Below are positions 17,161-27,773 of a DNA stretch of 61,652 nucleotides, piece after piece (the stretch's first letter is position 1; each line of letters begins with the position of its first letter). Source of the DNA: Flavobacterium sp. I-STPP5a (GTDB taxonomy: Bacteria > Bacteroidota > Bacteroidia > Flavobacteriales > Flavobacteriaceae); the NCBI RefSeq assembly GCF_009764685.1, contig NZ_VHLM01000063.1, positions 1-61,652 on the forward strand. The letters are read 5' to 3'. The notes beneath the pieces are model-generated. The model had not been told where the DNA came from. It did no database searches and saw only the letters and a list, made by a program, of their open reading frames with translations. The position numbers and the translations under genes were made by a program.

Positions 17161-18936
17161 ATGATAAATATCACCCGCCTCTTTGATTTCCCTTACTACC
17201 AGCAAGAAAAATATACATCTATTCCAGATGCTTTGGTTACCAAACAAAATGGAGAATGGATTAAAACTTCTACTCAGGAGTATATTGCTAATGCCAATGC
17301 CATATCTCGTGCATTGATCAAACTAGGAATACAAAAAAATGATAAAATAGCTATTATTTCTACCAATAATAGAACCGAATGGAATGTAATGGATATTGGT
17401 GTGCTACAAACAGGAGCGCAAACTGTACCTATTTATCCTACCATAGCTGAGGATGACTACGAATATATTTTGAACCACTCTGAATCTATATACTGTTTTG
17501 TATCAGATAGTGAGGTTTTACGAAAACTGCTTTTGGTTCAAAAAAATGTTCCTACCCTAAAAGGAATTTATTCTTTTAACGAAATCGAAGGATGCGCTAA
17601 CTGGAAAGAATTGCTAGTTTTAGGCGAAGACATGAGCTATCAAGACGCAGTAGAACAACGTAAAAACGAAGTAAAAGCAGAAGATTTAGCCACAATCATC
17701 TACACATCTGGAACAACAGGAAGGCCTAAAGGCGTAATGCTATCGCACCAAAACATAGTTTCAAATGTGTTAGACAGCGCCAAAAGAATTCCTTTTGAAG
17801 CAGGAAAAAGTAGAGCATTGAGCTTCTTACCAATTTGTCATATTTTTGAAAGAATGATCCTTTATTTATACCAATATTATGGTGTATCTATTTATTTTGG
17901 AGAATCTATAGAACGCATTAGTGACAACATTAAAGAGGTTCAACCTACGGTAATTACTGCTGTTCCTAGACTTCTTGAAAAAGTATATGATAAAATTTAT
18001 GCCAAAGGAACAGAACTCACAGGAATAAAGAAAAAACTTTTTTTCTGGGCTATTGATTTAGGTCTTGTTTATGAGCCTTACGGCAAAAACGGATTTTGGT
18101 ATGAATTCCAGCTTAAAATTGCGCGAAAACTAATTTTTAGCAAATGGAAAGAAGGTTTAGGCGGAAAACTTGACCTGATGGTATCTGGAAGTGCTGCTTT
18201 GCAACCTAGATTAGCCAGAATTTTTGCAGCAGCAGAAATCCCGGTTATGGAAGGATATGGCTTAACTGAAACTTCTCCTGTAATATCTGTAAACGACATT
18301 AGAAATAAAGGTTTTAGAGTAGGTACGGTAGGAAAAGTAATTGATAACGTATCAGTAGTGATTGCGGAAGATGGTGAAATTCTTTGCAAAGGTCCTAATG
18401 TAATGATGGGTTATTACAAAGACCCACAACTAACAAGCGAAGTAATTACAGATAATTACTTTCATACTGGAGACATAGGAGAATTTGACAAAGAAGGATT
18501 CTTGAAGATAACAGATCGTAAAAAAGAAATGTTTAAAACCTCAGGAGGAAAATATATTGCACCACAACTTATTGAAAATACCATGAAACAATCTCGCTTT
18601 ATTGAGCAAATCATGGTAATAGGTGACGGGCAAAAAATGCCAGGAGCCTTCATTCAACCTAGTTTTGATTTCATTAAAGAATGGGCTTTAATTCATAAAA
18701 TTGAATTAGGTAACAGTAATGAAGCCATTGTAGCCAATGAAAAAGTCATAGAACGCATTCAGCAAGAAGTAGATACTTTAAATGAAAAATTTGGAAATTG
18801 GGAAAAAATAAAACGTTTTGAACTTACCCCAAATGTGTGGTCTATAGAAGGTGGAGAACTTACTCCTACCCTTAAATTAAAACGAAAAATAGTTTTACAA
18901 AAATATGCCGACTTATTTAATAAGATTTACAATTAA
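17161..18936 (+). CDS. fadD: Long-chain acyl-CoA synthetase (AMP-forming)
   Basis: A 591-residue AMP-binding enzyme that activates free fatty acids to acyl-CoA. The P-loop-like motif 'YTSGTTGRPKG' sits at about 180-190. 'GYGLTETSPVISVN', 'YFHTGDIGEFD' and 'KITDRKKEMFKTSGGKYIAP' mark the adenylation core and the hinge before the C-terminal lid. The length and lid are those of the LACS/FAA1-like group common in Bacteroidota. It opens the beta-oxidation region and has its own terminator, so it is probably separate from the MarR-led operon. The exact chain length is unknown. Confidence 0.92.
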   Translation: MINITRLFDFPYYQQEKYTSIPDALVTKQNGEWIKTSTQEYIANANAISRALIKLGIQKNDKIAIISTNNRTEWNVMDIGVLQTGAQTVPIYPTIAEDDYEYILNHSESIYCFVSDSEVLRKLLLVQKNVPTLKGIYSFNEIEGCANWKELLVLGEDMSYQDAVEQRKNEVKAEDLATIIYTSGTTGRPKGVMLSHQNIVSNVLDSAKRIPFEAGKSRALSFLPICHIFERMILYLYQYYGVSIYFGESIERISDNIKEVQPTVITAVPRLLEKVYDKIYAKGTELTGIKKKLFFWAIDLGLVYEPYGKNGFWYEFQLKIARKLIFSKWKEGLGGKLDLMVSGSAALQPRLARIFAAAEIPVMEGYGLTETSPVISVNDIRNKGFRVGTVGKVIDNVSVVIAEDGEILCKGPNVMMGYYKDPQLTSEVITDNYFHTGDIGEFDKEGFLKITDRKKEMFKTSGGKYIAPQLIENTMKQSRFIEQIMVIGDGQKMPGAFIQPSFDFIKEWALIHKIELGNSNEAIVANEKVIERIQQEVDTLNEKFGNWEKIKRFELTPNVWSIEGGELTPTLKLKRKIVLQKYADLFNKIYN

Positions 18937-18999
18937 TATGAGGTCCTAAATTCATAATATTAATTTTAATAAATTTAAAATATAATGTTTCCCATTATC

Positions 19000-19029
19000 A
19001 GCCACAAGATTTGCTTGTGGCTTTTTTTT
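19000..19029 (+). terminator. Terminator after fadD
   Basis: AGCCACAAG (19000-19008) pairs with CTTGTGGCT (19014-19022), followed by an 8-T run. Confidence 0.88.
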
Positions 19030-19156
19030 GTGTAGAATTTAATGGCTACAACAAAGTGATCAGATCCATTCCCACGACACTTAACGCTATAAAGTTCTCA
19101 TATTCAATAATGTTTTTTTATATTTAATAAATATTTAATAAAAAAAACGTTTTTAT

Positions 19157-19168
19157 TATGCGTGCATA
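19157..19168 (+). promoter_or_regulatory. Candidate operator of the MarR gene
   Basis: TATGCGTGCATA has 5-bp arms (TATGC/GCATA) around two bases. It sits 13 bp upstream of the -7 motif, where the -33 element would be, so a bound repressor would block polymerase. Binding by the encoded MarR protein is inferred from position only. Confidence 0.45.
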
Positions 19169-19181
19169 GTATTTTTTTTAT

Positions 19182-19189
19182 TATATTTG
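19182..19189 (+). promoter_or_regulatory. -7 promoter motif of the MarR/fad operon
   Basis: TATATTTG matches TAnnTTTG and lies 18 bp before the ATG at 19208. Confidence 0.6.
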
Positions 19190-19207
19190 AAATCGATATA
19201 GTCTCCC

Positions 19208-19801
<594 letters not shown>

Positions 19802-19839
19802 ATCAATACAAATTAAAAAAAAATAAATATAAACGAAGT

Positions 19840-22230
19840 ATGAAACGCACCATCAAAAAAGTTGCAGTAATAGGATCCGGAATTATGGGTTCTGGAATTG
19901 CTTGTCATTTTGCTAACATTGGAGTTGAAGTATTGCTTTTGGATATTATCCCAAGAGAATTAACGGATGCCGAAGCAAAAAAAGGACTCACACTAGAGAG
20001 TAAAATTGTTAGAAATCGATTGGTAAATGATAGTTTAGCTACAGCTTTAAAATCAAAGCCATCTCCTATTTACAGTCAAAAATTTGCAAACCGCATCTCA
20101 ACTGGTAATACAACAGATGACATGGCAAAAATTGCTGGTGTAGATTGGATTATTGAGGTTGTTGTAGAAAGACTTGATATTAAAAAATTAGTTTTTGAAC
20201 AAATTGAAAAATTTAGAAAACCTGGAACATTGGTTACTTCTAACACTTCTGGTATTCCTATTCACTTTATGAGTGAAGGTAGAAGTGAAGATTTTCAAAA
20301 GCATTTTTGTGGAACCCACTTTTTTAACCCAGCGCGTTACTTAAAATTATTTGAAATTATTCCTGGGCCACAAACAAGCACAGAGGTTTTAGATTTTCTT
20401 ACCGTTTATGGAGAGAAGTTTTTAGGGAAAACTTCGGTTTTGGCCAAAGATACTCCAGCGTTTATTGGAAACCGTATTGGAATTTATGGAATTCAAAGTT
20501 TGTTTCACTTGGTAAAAGAAATGGGACTTACTATTGAAGAAGTTGATAAATTAACGGGACCTGTTATTGGTCGTCCAAAATCGGCTACCTTTAGAACTGT
20601 TGATGTTGTAGGTTTAGATACTTTAGTTCATGTTGCCAATGGTATTTATGAAAACTGTCCAAATGATGAGCAACACGACTTGTTTAAACTTCCTGGATTT
20701 GTAAACACCATGATGGAAAACAAATGGTTGGGTAGCAAAACAGGACAAGGATTTTATAAAAAAGAAGGAAAAGAAATCTTAACCTTAGATCTAGATACAT
20801 TAGAATATAGAGCTGCAAAAAAAGCATCTTTTGCAACACTTGAACTTACCAAAACTATTGATAAACCAATCAACCGTTTTAAAGTTCTTGTAAAAGGAAA
20901 AGATAAAGCAGGTGAATTTTACAGAAAAAGTTTTGCTGGATTATTTGCTTATGTGTCTAACCGAATTCCTGAAATTGCAGATGAATTTTACAAGATAGAC
21001 GATGCTATGAAAGCAGGTTTTGGATGGGAAAATGGACCATTTGAAATTTGGGATGCTATAGGTGTTGAAAAAGGAATTGAAATCATGAAAGCAGAAGGTT
21101 TAGCTCCTGCTGCATGGGTAAATGAAATGTTAGCTTCTGGAAACACTAGTTTCTATTCAGTAAAAGAAGGATCTACGTTTTTCTATAATATTGATACAAA
21201 ATCACAAACAAAAATTCCAGGACAAGATGCCTTTATTATTCTAAATAATATTCGCGAAAGCAAAAAAGTTTGGAGTAACAGCGGTGCAATCATCCAAGAT
21301 TTAGGAGATGGAATATTGAATTTAGAATTCCAATCTAAAATGAATACAATTGGTGGTGATGTTTTACAAGCTATCAATAAAGCAATTGATTTATCTGAGA
21401 AAGAATATCAAGGATTGGTTATTGGGAATCAAGCAGCAAACTTCTCTGTAGGTGCTAATATTGGAATGATTTTCATGATGGCTGTGGAGCAAGAGTATGA
21501 TGAATTGAATATGGCTATCAAAATGTTCCAAGACACGATGATGCGCGTACGTTACTCTGGAATTCCAGTTGTAGTAGCACCACACGGAATGACTTTTGGT
21601 GGTGGTTGCGAAATGAGTTTGCATGCTGACAAAGTTGTAGCTGCGGCAGAAACCTATATGGGATTAGTTGAATTTGGTGTTGGGGTTATTCCTGGCGGTG
21701 GTGGATCTAAAGAATTGGCTATGCGTGCCTCTGATTTATTCCATAAAAATGATGTGGAGTTAAATGTACTGCAAGAATATTTCTTGACTATTGCAATGGC
21801 AAAAGTATCTACATCAGGATACGAAGCATTTGACAGTGGATTATTACAGCACGGTAAAGATATTATTGTAATCAATAAAGACAGACAGATTGCAGAAGCA
21901 AAAAAACATGCTCTATTGATGGCCGAAGCTGGTTACACACAACCAATACGTAGAAAGGATGTAAAAGTACTAGGAAAACAAGCTCTTGGTATGTTCTTAG
22001 TAGGTACAGATCAAATGGAAGCTGGAAAATACATCTCTGAACATGATAAAAAAATAGCTAATAAACTAGCTTACGTAATGGCAGGTGGTGATTTATCTGA
22101 GCCAACACTAGTAAGCGAACAATATTTATTGGATATCGAAAGAGAAGCTTTCTTGTCATTATGTACAGAAAGAAAAACATTAGAAAGAATCCAATTTATG
22201 TTGACCAAAGGGAAACCGTTGAGAAATTAA
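19840..22230 (+). CDS. fadN: 3-hydroxyacyl-CoA dehydrogenase / enoyl-CoA hydratase (FadN type)
   Basis: A 796-residue bifunctional beta-oxidation enzyme. The N-terminal Rossmann dehydrogenase has 'IGSGIMGSGIACHFANIG' at about 10-27, and a second dehydrogenase C-terminal-type domain lies mid-protein. The crotonase domain is at the C-terminus: oxyanion segment 'NFSVGANIG', Glu in 'FGGGCEMSLHAD' and Glu in 'GLVEFGVGVIPGGGG' correspond to the two catalytic glutamates. This order (dehydrogenase first, hydratase last) is that of Bacillus FadN, opposite to E. coli FadB. It is followed by fadA and fadE, matching the Bacillus fadNAE set. Confidence 0.93.
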   Translation: MKRTIKKVAVIGSGIMGSGIACHFANIGVEVLLLDIIPRELTDAEAKKGLTLESKIVRNRLVNDSLATALKSKPSPIYSQKFANRISTGNTTDDMAKIAGVDWIIEVVVERLDIKKLVFEQIEKFRKPGTLVTSNTSGIPIHFMSEGRSEDFQKHFCGTHFFNPARYLKLFEIIPGPQTSTEVLDFLTVYGEKFLGKTSVLAKDTPAFIGNRIGIYGIQSLFHLVKEMGLTIEEVDKLTGPVIGRPKSATFRTVDVVGLDTLVHVANGIYENCPNDEQHDLFKLPGFVNTMMENKWLGSKTGQGFYKKEGKEILTLDLDTLEYRAAKKASFATLELTKTIDKPINRFKVLVKGKDKAGEFYRKSFAGLFAYVSNRIPEIADEFYKIDDAMKAGFGWENGPFEIWDAIGVEKGIEIMKAEGLAPAAWVNEMLASGNTSFYSVKEGSTFFYNIDTKSQTKIPGQDAFIILNNIRESKKVWSNSGAIIQDLGDGILNLEFQSKMNTIGGDVLQAINKAIDLSEKEYQGLVIGNQAANFSVGANIGMIFMMAVEQEYDELNMAIKMFQDTMMRVRYSGIPVVVAPHGMTFGGGCEMSLHADKVVAAAETYMGLVEFGVGVIPGGGGSKELAMRASDLFHKNDVELNVLQEYFLTIAMAKVSTSGYEAFDSGLLQHGKDIIVINKDRQIAEAKKHALLMAEAGYTQPIRRKDVKVLGKQALGMFLVGTDQMEAGKYISEHDKKIANKLAYVMAGGDLSEPTLVSEQYLLDIEREAFLSLCTERKTLERIQFMLTKGKPLRN

Positions 22231-22311
22231 TTTTAAACAATAAATTAAGACTTATAAATTAAAAATTATTATCGTTTAAAAATTTACGAGTCAAAATTCA
22301 AAATACTAGTT

Positions 22312-23493
22312 ATGAAAACAGCCTATATAGTAAAAGCATACAGAACAGCCGTGGGGAAAGCCCCAAAAGGAGTGTTCAGATTTAAACGTCCTGATGAATT
22401 AGCAGCAGAAACCATCGAGTTTATGATGAATGAGTTGCCAAGTTTTGATAAAACACGCATTGATGACGTTATGGTAGGAAATGCAATGCCAGAGGCAGAA
22501 CAAGGACTAAACGTTGCAAGACTTATTTCTTTAATGGGTTTAAAAGTAGAAGATGTTCCTGGTGTAACTGTTAATAGATATTGCGCTTCTGGTTTGGAAA
22601 CTATTGGTATGGCTACAGCTAAAATTCAATCAGGAATGGCACATTGTATCATTGCAGGTGGAGCTGAAAGCATGAGTTTTATCCCAATGGGAGGTTACAA
22701 ACCAACTCCGGATTATGCTGTTGCAAAAGCTGGAAACGAGGATTACTACTGGGGAATGGGTCTTACTGCTGAGGCAGTAGCACAACAATTTAAAGTATCT
22801 CGTGAGGATCAAGATGAATTTGCATACCACTCTCACATGAAAGCTTTACAAGCTCAAGCTGATGGTAAATTTGACAAGCAAATTGTTCCTATTACAGTGG
22901 AACAAACATTCCTTAATGAAAACGGAAAAAAAGAAACCAAATCATACGTTGTAAATAAAGACGAAGGTCCAAGAGCTGGAACATCAAAAGAAGCTTTGGC
23001 TGGATTACGTCCTGTTTTTGAAGCAAATGGTAGTGTGACTGCAGGAAACTCATCACAAATGAGTGATGGTGCCGCTTTTGTGTTGATCATGAGCGAAGAA
23101 ATGGTAAAAGAGTACAACTTAGAGCCAATTGCTCGTTTGGTAAATTTCGCTTCGGCAGGAGTTGAACCAAGAATTATGGGTATTGGACCAGTAAAAGCAA
23201 TCCCAAAGGTTTTAAAACAAGCAGGTTTGACAATTAATGACATTGATTTAATTGAGTTAAACGAAGCTTTTGCTTCTCAAGCATTAGCTGTAACCCGTGA
23301 ATTAGACTTAAATCCAGAAATCATTAATGTAAATGGAGGTGCCATTGCATTAGGTCATCCACTAGGATGTACGGGAGCAAAATTATCAGTACAACTATTT
23401 GATGAAATGAAACGTAGAGGAAGCAAGTACGGAATTGTAAGCATGTGTGTAGGGACTGGTCAAGGTTCTGCAGGTATTTACGAACTTTTGTAA
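22312..23493 (+). CDS. fadA: Acetyl-CoA C-acyltransferase (3-ketoacyl-CoA thiolase)
   Basis: A 393-residue thiolase that cleaves 3-ketoacyl-CoA with CoA to give acetyl-CoA. The nucleophilic Cys is in 'NRYCASGLETIG' (about residue 90). The C-terminal His is in 'NVNGGAIALGHPLGCTGAK' and the second Cys in 'CVGTGQGSAG'. Length is standard. It lies 81 bp after fadN and 40 bp before fadE, all on one strand. The spacing is wide for an operon, but no terminator is seen between them. Confidence 0.95.
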   Translation: MKTAYIVKAYRTAVGKAPKGVFRFKRPDELAAETIEFMMNELPSFDKTRIDDVMVGNAMPEAEQGLNVARLISLMGLKVEDVPGVTVNRYCASGLETIGMATAKIQSGMAHCIIAGGAESMSFIPMGGYKPTPDYAVAKAGNEDYYWGMGLTAEAVAQQFKVSREDQDEFAYHSHMKALQAQADGKFDKQIVPITVEQTFLNENGKKETKSYVVNKDEGPRAGTSKEALAGLRPVFEANGSVTAGNSSQMSDGAAFVLIMSEEMVKEYNLEPIARLVNFASAGVEPRIMGIGPVKAIPKVLKQAGLTINDIDLIELNEAFASQALAVTRELDLNPEIINVNGGAIALGHPLGCTGAKLSVQLFDEMKRRGSKYGIVSMCVGTGQGSAGIYELL

Positions 23494-23533
23494 GCTTAGA
23501 TTTAAAATAAAAACATATTAAAAAAATAAAAAA

Positions 23534-25339
23534 ATGGCAGATACAATTGAAAAAAACGTAACCCGTGGTGGTCAGTTTTTAGTTAAAGAAACAAAATGTG
23601 AAGATATTTTCACACCTGAAGATTTTACAGAAGAGCAATTAATGATGCGTGACTCTGTAAAAGAGTTTGTAGACAAAGAATTGTGGGCTCACAAAGATCG
23701 TTTTGAAAAAAAGGATTATGCTTACACAGAAGAATCCATGAGAAAAGCAGGTGAATTAGGACTTTTAGGAGTTGCAGTTCCTGAAGCTTACGGTGGATTA
23801 GGAATGGGGTTTGTATCAACTATGTTAGTGTGCGATTACATTTCTGGAGCAACTGGATCGTTCTCAACTGCTTTTGGAGCTCATACAGGTATTGGTACTA
23901 TGCCAATCACATTATATGGATCTGAGGAGCAAAAATTAAAATACGTACCTAAACTTGCTTCAGGAGAGTGGTTTGGTGCTTATTGCCTAACGGAACCAGG
24001 AGCTGGATCTGATGCAAATTCAGGAAAAACTAAAGCAGTTTTATCTGAAGATGGTACACATTATTCTATCACTGGTCAAAAAATGTGGATATCAAATGCA
24101 GGTTTCTGTAGCTTGTTTATTGTTTTTGCTAGAATTGGTGATGATAAAAACATTACAGGTTTCATAGTTGAAAATACGGATAACAACGGAATTTCAATGG
24201 GTGAAGAAGAGCATAAACTAGGAATTCGTGCTTCATCTACTCGTCAAGTTTTCTTTAACGAAACAAAAGTTCCTGTTGAAAACATGTTATCAGAAAGAGG
24301 TAACGGTTTTAAAATAGCGATGAACGCACTAAACGTAGGTCGTATCAAATTGGCAGCAGCATGTCTTGATGCACAACGTAGAGTAATCACAGGATCTGTG
24401 AAATATGCTAATGAGAGAATCCAATTTAATACAGCTATTTCTCAATTTGGTGCAATTCGTTCTAAATTAGCTGAGATGGCAACTTCTTGCTACGCAGGAG
24501 AAAGTGCTTCTTACCGTGCAGCAAAAGATATTGAAGACAGAATCATCGCTCGTGAAGCAGAAGGAACTTCTCATCAAGAAGCTGAATTAAAAGGTGTTGA
24601 AGAATATGCTATAGAATGCTCTATTTTGAAAGTTGCTGTATCAGAAGACGTTCAAAACTGTTCTGATGAAGGAATTCAAATTTTTGGAGGTATGGGATTC
24701 TCTGAAGATACTCCAATGGAAAGTGCTTGGAGAGATGCCAGAATTGCTCGTATTTACGAAGGTACAAATGAGATTAACAGAATGCTTTCAGTAGGTATGT
24801 TAATTAAAAAAGCAATGAAAGGGCATGTTGATTTATTAGGACCTGCTATGAAAGTATCTGAAGAGTTGATGGGAATTCCATCATTTGACACACCAGACTA
24901 CTCAGAATTATTTGCAGAGGAAAAAGAAATCATCAAAAACTTAAAGAAATCTTTCTTGATGGTTGCTGGTAGTGCTGTTCAAAAATTTGGAGCTGACTTA
25001 GATGCACACCAACAATTATTAATGGCTGCTTCGGATATGCTAATAGAAGTTTACATGGCAGAAAGTACTATCTTGAGAACTGAAAAATTAGCCAAAAAAG
25101 AGGGAGAAGACAAAGTTCAAGAGCAAATTGCAATGGCTAAACTTTACTTGTACAAAGCCGTTGATATTGTAAACCAAAAAGGAAAAGAAAGCATTATTTC
25201 TTTTGCTGAAGGTGATGAGCAACGTATGATGTTAATGGGATTACGTCGTTTTACAAAATACACAAACATGCCAAATGTAGTGGCATTAAGAGAAATAATC
25301 ACTGCTAAACTAGTAGCAGAAAATGAATATTGTTTCTAA
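23534..25339 (+). CDS. fadE: Acyl-CoA dehydrogenase
   Basis: A 601-residue FAD acyl-CoA dehydrogenase that catalyses the first oxidation of beta-oxidation. 'YCLTEPGAGSDANSGKTKA' binds FAD/substrate, and 'IYEGTNEINRMLSVG' carries the catalytic Glu. About 190 residues follow the dehydrogenase core, as in the VLCAD/ACAD9-like and Bacillus FadE types. It closes the fadN-A-E operon and is followed by a strong terminator. Together with FadD it completes a degradation cycle for saturated chains. Confidence 0.93.
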   Translation: MADTIEKNVTRGGQFLVKETKCEDIFTPEDFTEEQLMMRDSVKEFVDKELWAHKDRFEKKDYAYTEESMRKAGELGLLGVAVPEAYGGLGMGFVSTMLVCDYISGATGSFSTAFGAHTGIGTMPITLYGSEEQKLKYVPKLASGEWFGAYCLTEPGAGSDANSGKTKAVLSEDGTHYSITGQKMWISNAGFCSLFIVFARIGDDKNITGFIVENTDNNGISMGEEEHKLGIRASSTRQVFFNETKVPVENMLSERGNGFKIAMNALNVGRIKLAAACLDAQRRVITGSVKYANERIQFNTAISQFGAIRSKLAEMATSCYAGESASYRAAKDIEDRIIAREAEGTSHQEAELKGVEEYAIECSILKVAVSEDVQNCSDEGIQIFGGMGFSEDTPMESAWRDARIARIYEGTNEINRMLSVGMLIKKAMKGHVDLLGPAMKVSEELMGIPSFDTPDYSELFAEEKEIIKNLKKSFLMVAGSAVQKFGADLDAHQQLLMAASDMLIEVYMAESTILRTEKLAKKEGEDKVQEQIAMAKLYLYKAVDIVNQKGKESIISFAEGDEQRMMLMGLRRFTKYTNMPNVVALREIITAKLVAENEYCF

Positions 25340-25366
25340 TAAAAGTTAGTTTTTAGTTTTTTTTTT

Positions 25367-25404
25367 AACCGCCTTGTACCTGAAAAAAACAAGGCGGTTT
25401 TTTT
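25367..25404 (+). terminator. Terminator after fadE
   Basis: AACCGCCTTGT (25367-25377) pairs with ACAAGGCGGTT (25389-25399), then a T-run. Confidence 0.9.
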
Positions 25405-25486
25405 ATGTAAACTATTTTTAAAAAATCTTCCACTACTTAAAAATGATATTTAAATAAAATAAGATCCAATAAATATTTCAAAAAAA

Positions 25487-26407
25487 TTATTTCACTTCTT
25501 TCACCTCTAGTACTTCTACTTTAATGGCTACTGCATAGTCGTTTGGGACAATTTTATTGCCATGAGCATTGGCATATACTTTGGTAAACTCAGCTCCAAA
25601 ATATAATATAATTGCCGAGTAATAAACCCAAACTAAAATAATTACAATAGAGCCTGCTGCACCATAAACAGTGGCAACCGTTGAGCTTCCTAAGTAAAAA
25701 CCTATTGCAAATTTCCCTATCATAAAAAAGAAAGAAGTAAAACCAGAACCTATTAAGGCATCTTTCCACACTATTTCGCCATCTGGTAATGTTTTAAAAA
25801 TCACCGAAAACAAAACAGTTGTTGTAAAAAAAAGCAATATAATATTGAGTACATAAAAAATGTATACCGTTGTATCAGGAAAATAAACTATCAAACGTGC
25901 ATTTATAACATCCATAACTGTATTGAGCATTAAACTTACCATGAGCAAGAACCCTACAGATGCAATCATTGAAAAAGACATTAATCTGTTCTTAACAAAC
26001 TTCATGATCCCTTTATTAGGTTTTGCTCTTAAACCCCAAATAAAATTGATAGAACTTTGAATTTCAGCAAAAACTCCCGAGGCTCCAATAAGAAGCATGA
26101 TTCCACCAAAGATGGCTGCAAAAGTATTACTATCTGAAAGTTCAATATTCTTAATAGTCTCTTGAATTTGCAAAGCAGCTTGATTGCCTACCATACCGTT
26201 TATTTGACCAAAAAACCGCCCAGTAACAGCCTCTTTTCCAAAGAAAAAACTAAAAATAGACAGTATAATTATTAATAATGGAGGTAACGAAAAAATAGTA
26301 AAATAAGATAAAGATGCACTCAATTTGATTGCATTATCATTTTCAAACTCTTCATAGGTTCGTTTTAAAAGGCTCAAACCATCTTTAGCCAACTTTCTTT
26401 TATTCAT
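25487..26407 (-). CDS. YihY/BrkB-family inner-membrane protein
   Basis: A 306-residue multi-span membrane protein of the YihY (once 'RNase BN', BrkB) family. Hydrophobic segments are visible around 30-55, 85-115, 140-165, 180-205, 215-240 and 245-270. 'NDNAIKLSASLSYFTIFSLPPLLII' near the N-terminus and 'GSIVIILVWVYYSAIILYFGAEFTKVYA' near the C-terminus are family hallmarks. The function is not established; transport or envelope roles have been suggested. It is divergent from the SOD gene. Confidence 0.88.
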   Translation of the reverse strand: MNKRKLAKDGLSLLKRTYEEFENDNAIKLSASLSYFTIFSLPPLLIIILSIFSFFFGKEAVTGRFFGQINGMVGNQAALQIQETIKNIELSDSNTFAAIFGGIMLLIGASGVFAEIQSSINFIWGLRAKPNKGIMKFVKNRLMSFSMIASVGFLLMVSLMLNTVMDVINARLIVYFPDTTVYIFYVLNIILLFFTTTVLFSVIFKTLPDGEIVWKDALIGSGFTSFFFMIGKFAIGFYLGSSTVATVYGAAGSIVIILVWVYYSAIILYFGAEFTKVYANAHGNKIVPNDYAVAIKVEVLEVKEVK

Positions 26408-26479
26408 TTGAAATAAGATTACTATCTAGAAGTTAAAAGAACCCTAATTTATCTTAGGTCTCAACGCGATTGTGAATAC

Positions 26480-26487
26480 CAAAATTA
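26480..26487 (-). promoter_or_regulatory. -7 promoter motif of the YihY/BrkB gene
   Basis: Reads TAATTTTG on the minus strand, about 70 bp before the ATG. Confidence 0.45.
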
Positions 26488-26661
26488 CAAAGAAGTTGAA
26501 CACCGAATTGAAATGAATTTTATATAATTTAATTCAAAATATTTTTAAACAACCAATAAAAATAAAACATCCAAAAATTTAAGTCTTTCTTAACCCCATT
26601 TGAAATGTATTTACATAATTTTATAAATTAAATATTAAGGCACGTCAAAACAAAAAAACTA

Positions 26662-27441
26662 ATGGAAAATAATACTAGCAGAAGAAGTTTTTTAAAGCAA
26701 ACAGCAATACTTTCAACAGTAACCTTGATAGGGAATACTTTATTACAGGACGCTTTTGCAAATACTACTCAGCCCCTACCCGAAGAAACTGGGAGCGATA
26801 TGTTAACTAATAGCTTTGAAGGAGGACCATTTGTATTGCCAAAATTACCTTTTTCTACTGATGCTCTTGAGCCTCACATAGATAAAGCCACAATGGAAAT
26901 TCATTATGGAAAGCACCATCAAGCCTACGTAACCAACTTAAATAAGGCAATAGAAACTCTTGATAAAAAACTTGTTGAATCTTCTAGCTCACTCGAAACT
27001 ATATTTGAAAAAATGTCACAGTTTCCTGATTCAATACGAAATAATGCTGGAGGCCATTACAATCACACCTTATTTTGGGAGTTACTATCTCCTGCTGGAG
27101 GTGGTTTGCCCAAGGGGAAACTAGCCGAAGCAATTACTAGTAGTTTTGGATCATTTGATGAATTCAAAAAACAATTTGCTGACGCTTCTATGAAACGTTT
27201 TGGTTCAGGTTGGGCATGGCTAGTAGTTAAAGATGGTCAACTCATAATTGGTTCCACAGCCAATCAAGACAATCCTATAATGCGTTTGAAAGGAAAAGGT
27301 CTTAAAGGTAAACCAATCATAGCCTTAGATGTTTGGGAACATGCTTATTATCTCAAAAATCAAAACCGAAGAGCTGATTACATTAACTCTTTTTGGAATG
27401 TTATTAACTGGGAAAAAGCAGAACAACTATTTAATTCTTAA
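26662..27441 (+). CDS. sodA: Tat-exported superoxide dismutase (Mn type)
   Basis: A 259-residue SOD with a twin-arginine signal: '[19 protein letters not shown]' near the N-terminus, cleavage probably near residue 32. Metal ligands are His81, His135, Asp223 and His227 ('MEIHYGKHH', 'YNHTLFW', 'LDVWEHAYY'). 'NNAGGHYNH' and 'TANQDNP' are the Gly/Gln arrangement of Mn-type rather than Fe-type enzymes. Tat export implies folding and metal loading in the cytoplasm before export. Metal choice is inferred from sequence only. A second exported SOD is at 60717-61490. Confidence 0.93.
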   Translation: MENNTSRRSFLKQTAILSTVTLIGNTLLQDAFANTTQPLPEETGSDMLTNSFEGGPFVLPKLPFSTDALEPHIDKATMEIHYGKHHQAYVTNLNKAIETLDKKLVESSSSLETIFEKMSQFPDSIRNNAGGHYNHTLFWELLSPAGGGLPKGKLAEAITSSFGSFDEFKKQFADASMKRFGSGWAWLVVKDGQLIIGSTANQDNPIMRLKGKGLKGKPIIALDVWEHAYYLKNQNRRADYINSFWNVINWEKAEQLFNS

Positions 27442-27470
27442 TATTTTTTTTTTTAATATACTTTCCTGCA

Positions 27471-27502
27471 AACCAAGTCTCAATATTTTTTGAGACTTGG
27501 TT
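27471..27502 (+). terminator. Strong hairpin after the Tat-SOD gene
   Basis: A perfect 13-bp stem (27471-27483 with 27490-27502, loop TATTTT). The T-run after it is weak (TTAAATTTG), so it may act as a processing or stability element rather than a classic terminator. Confidence 0.6.
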
Positions 27503-27723
27503 AAATTTGAATACTACAGCTACGAGAAAATCAAAATATTACATCAGGTTAAACTACTAATTAATATTACTGATAAATAATTAAATCAGCAATATTGACC
27601 TTAAATTTCACTCCCATTGTCCCTACTACTTTAATTTCGATAGAAGACTAAAAGGTTATATTGTTATTTTTTTTTTGCATAATTTAAAGCATTTGTAATT
27701 CTTTTGTTAAACTAAATTAATGG
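27503..27723. other. AT-rich gap before the LETM1-related gene
   Basis: No coding frame supported. A TAAATTTG sequence directly at 27502-27509 overlaps the hairpin end but is 265 bp from the next start; the better promoter is at 27724-27755. Confidence 0.4.
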
Positions 27724-27755
27724 TTGAAAAACTTATCTAAAAAAGAATAGCTTTG
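27724..27755 (+). promoter_or_regulatory. Promoter of the LETM1-related gene (TTG-N21-TAGCTTTG)
   Basis: TTG at 27724-27726 and TAGCTTTG at 27748-27755 are 21 bp apart, matching the Bacteroidota consensus; the ATG is 19 bp further. Confidence 0.72.
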
Positions 27756-27773
27756 TAATCTGAAATTAAAACA

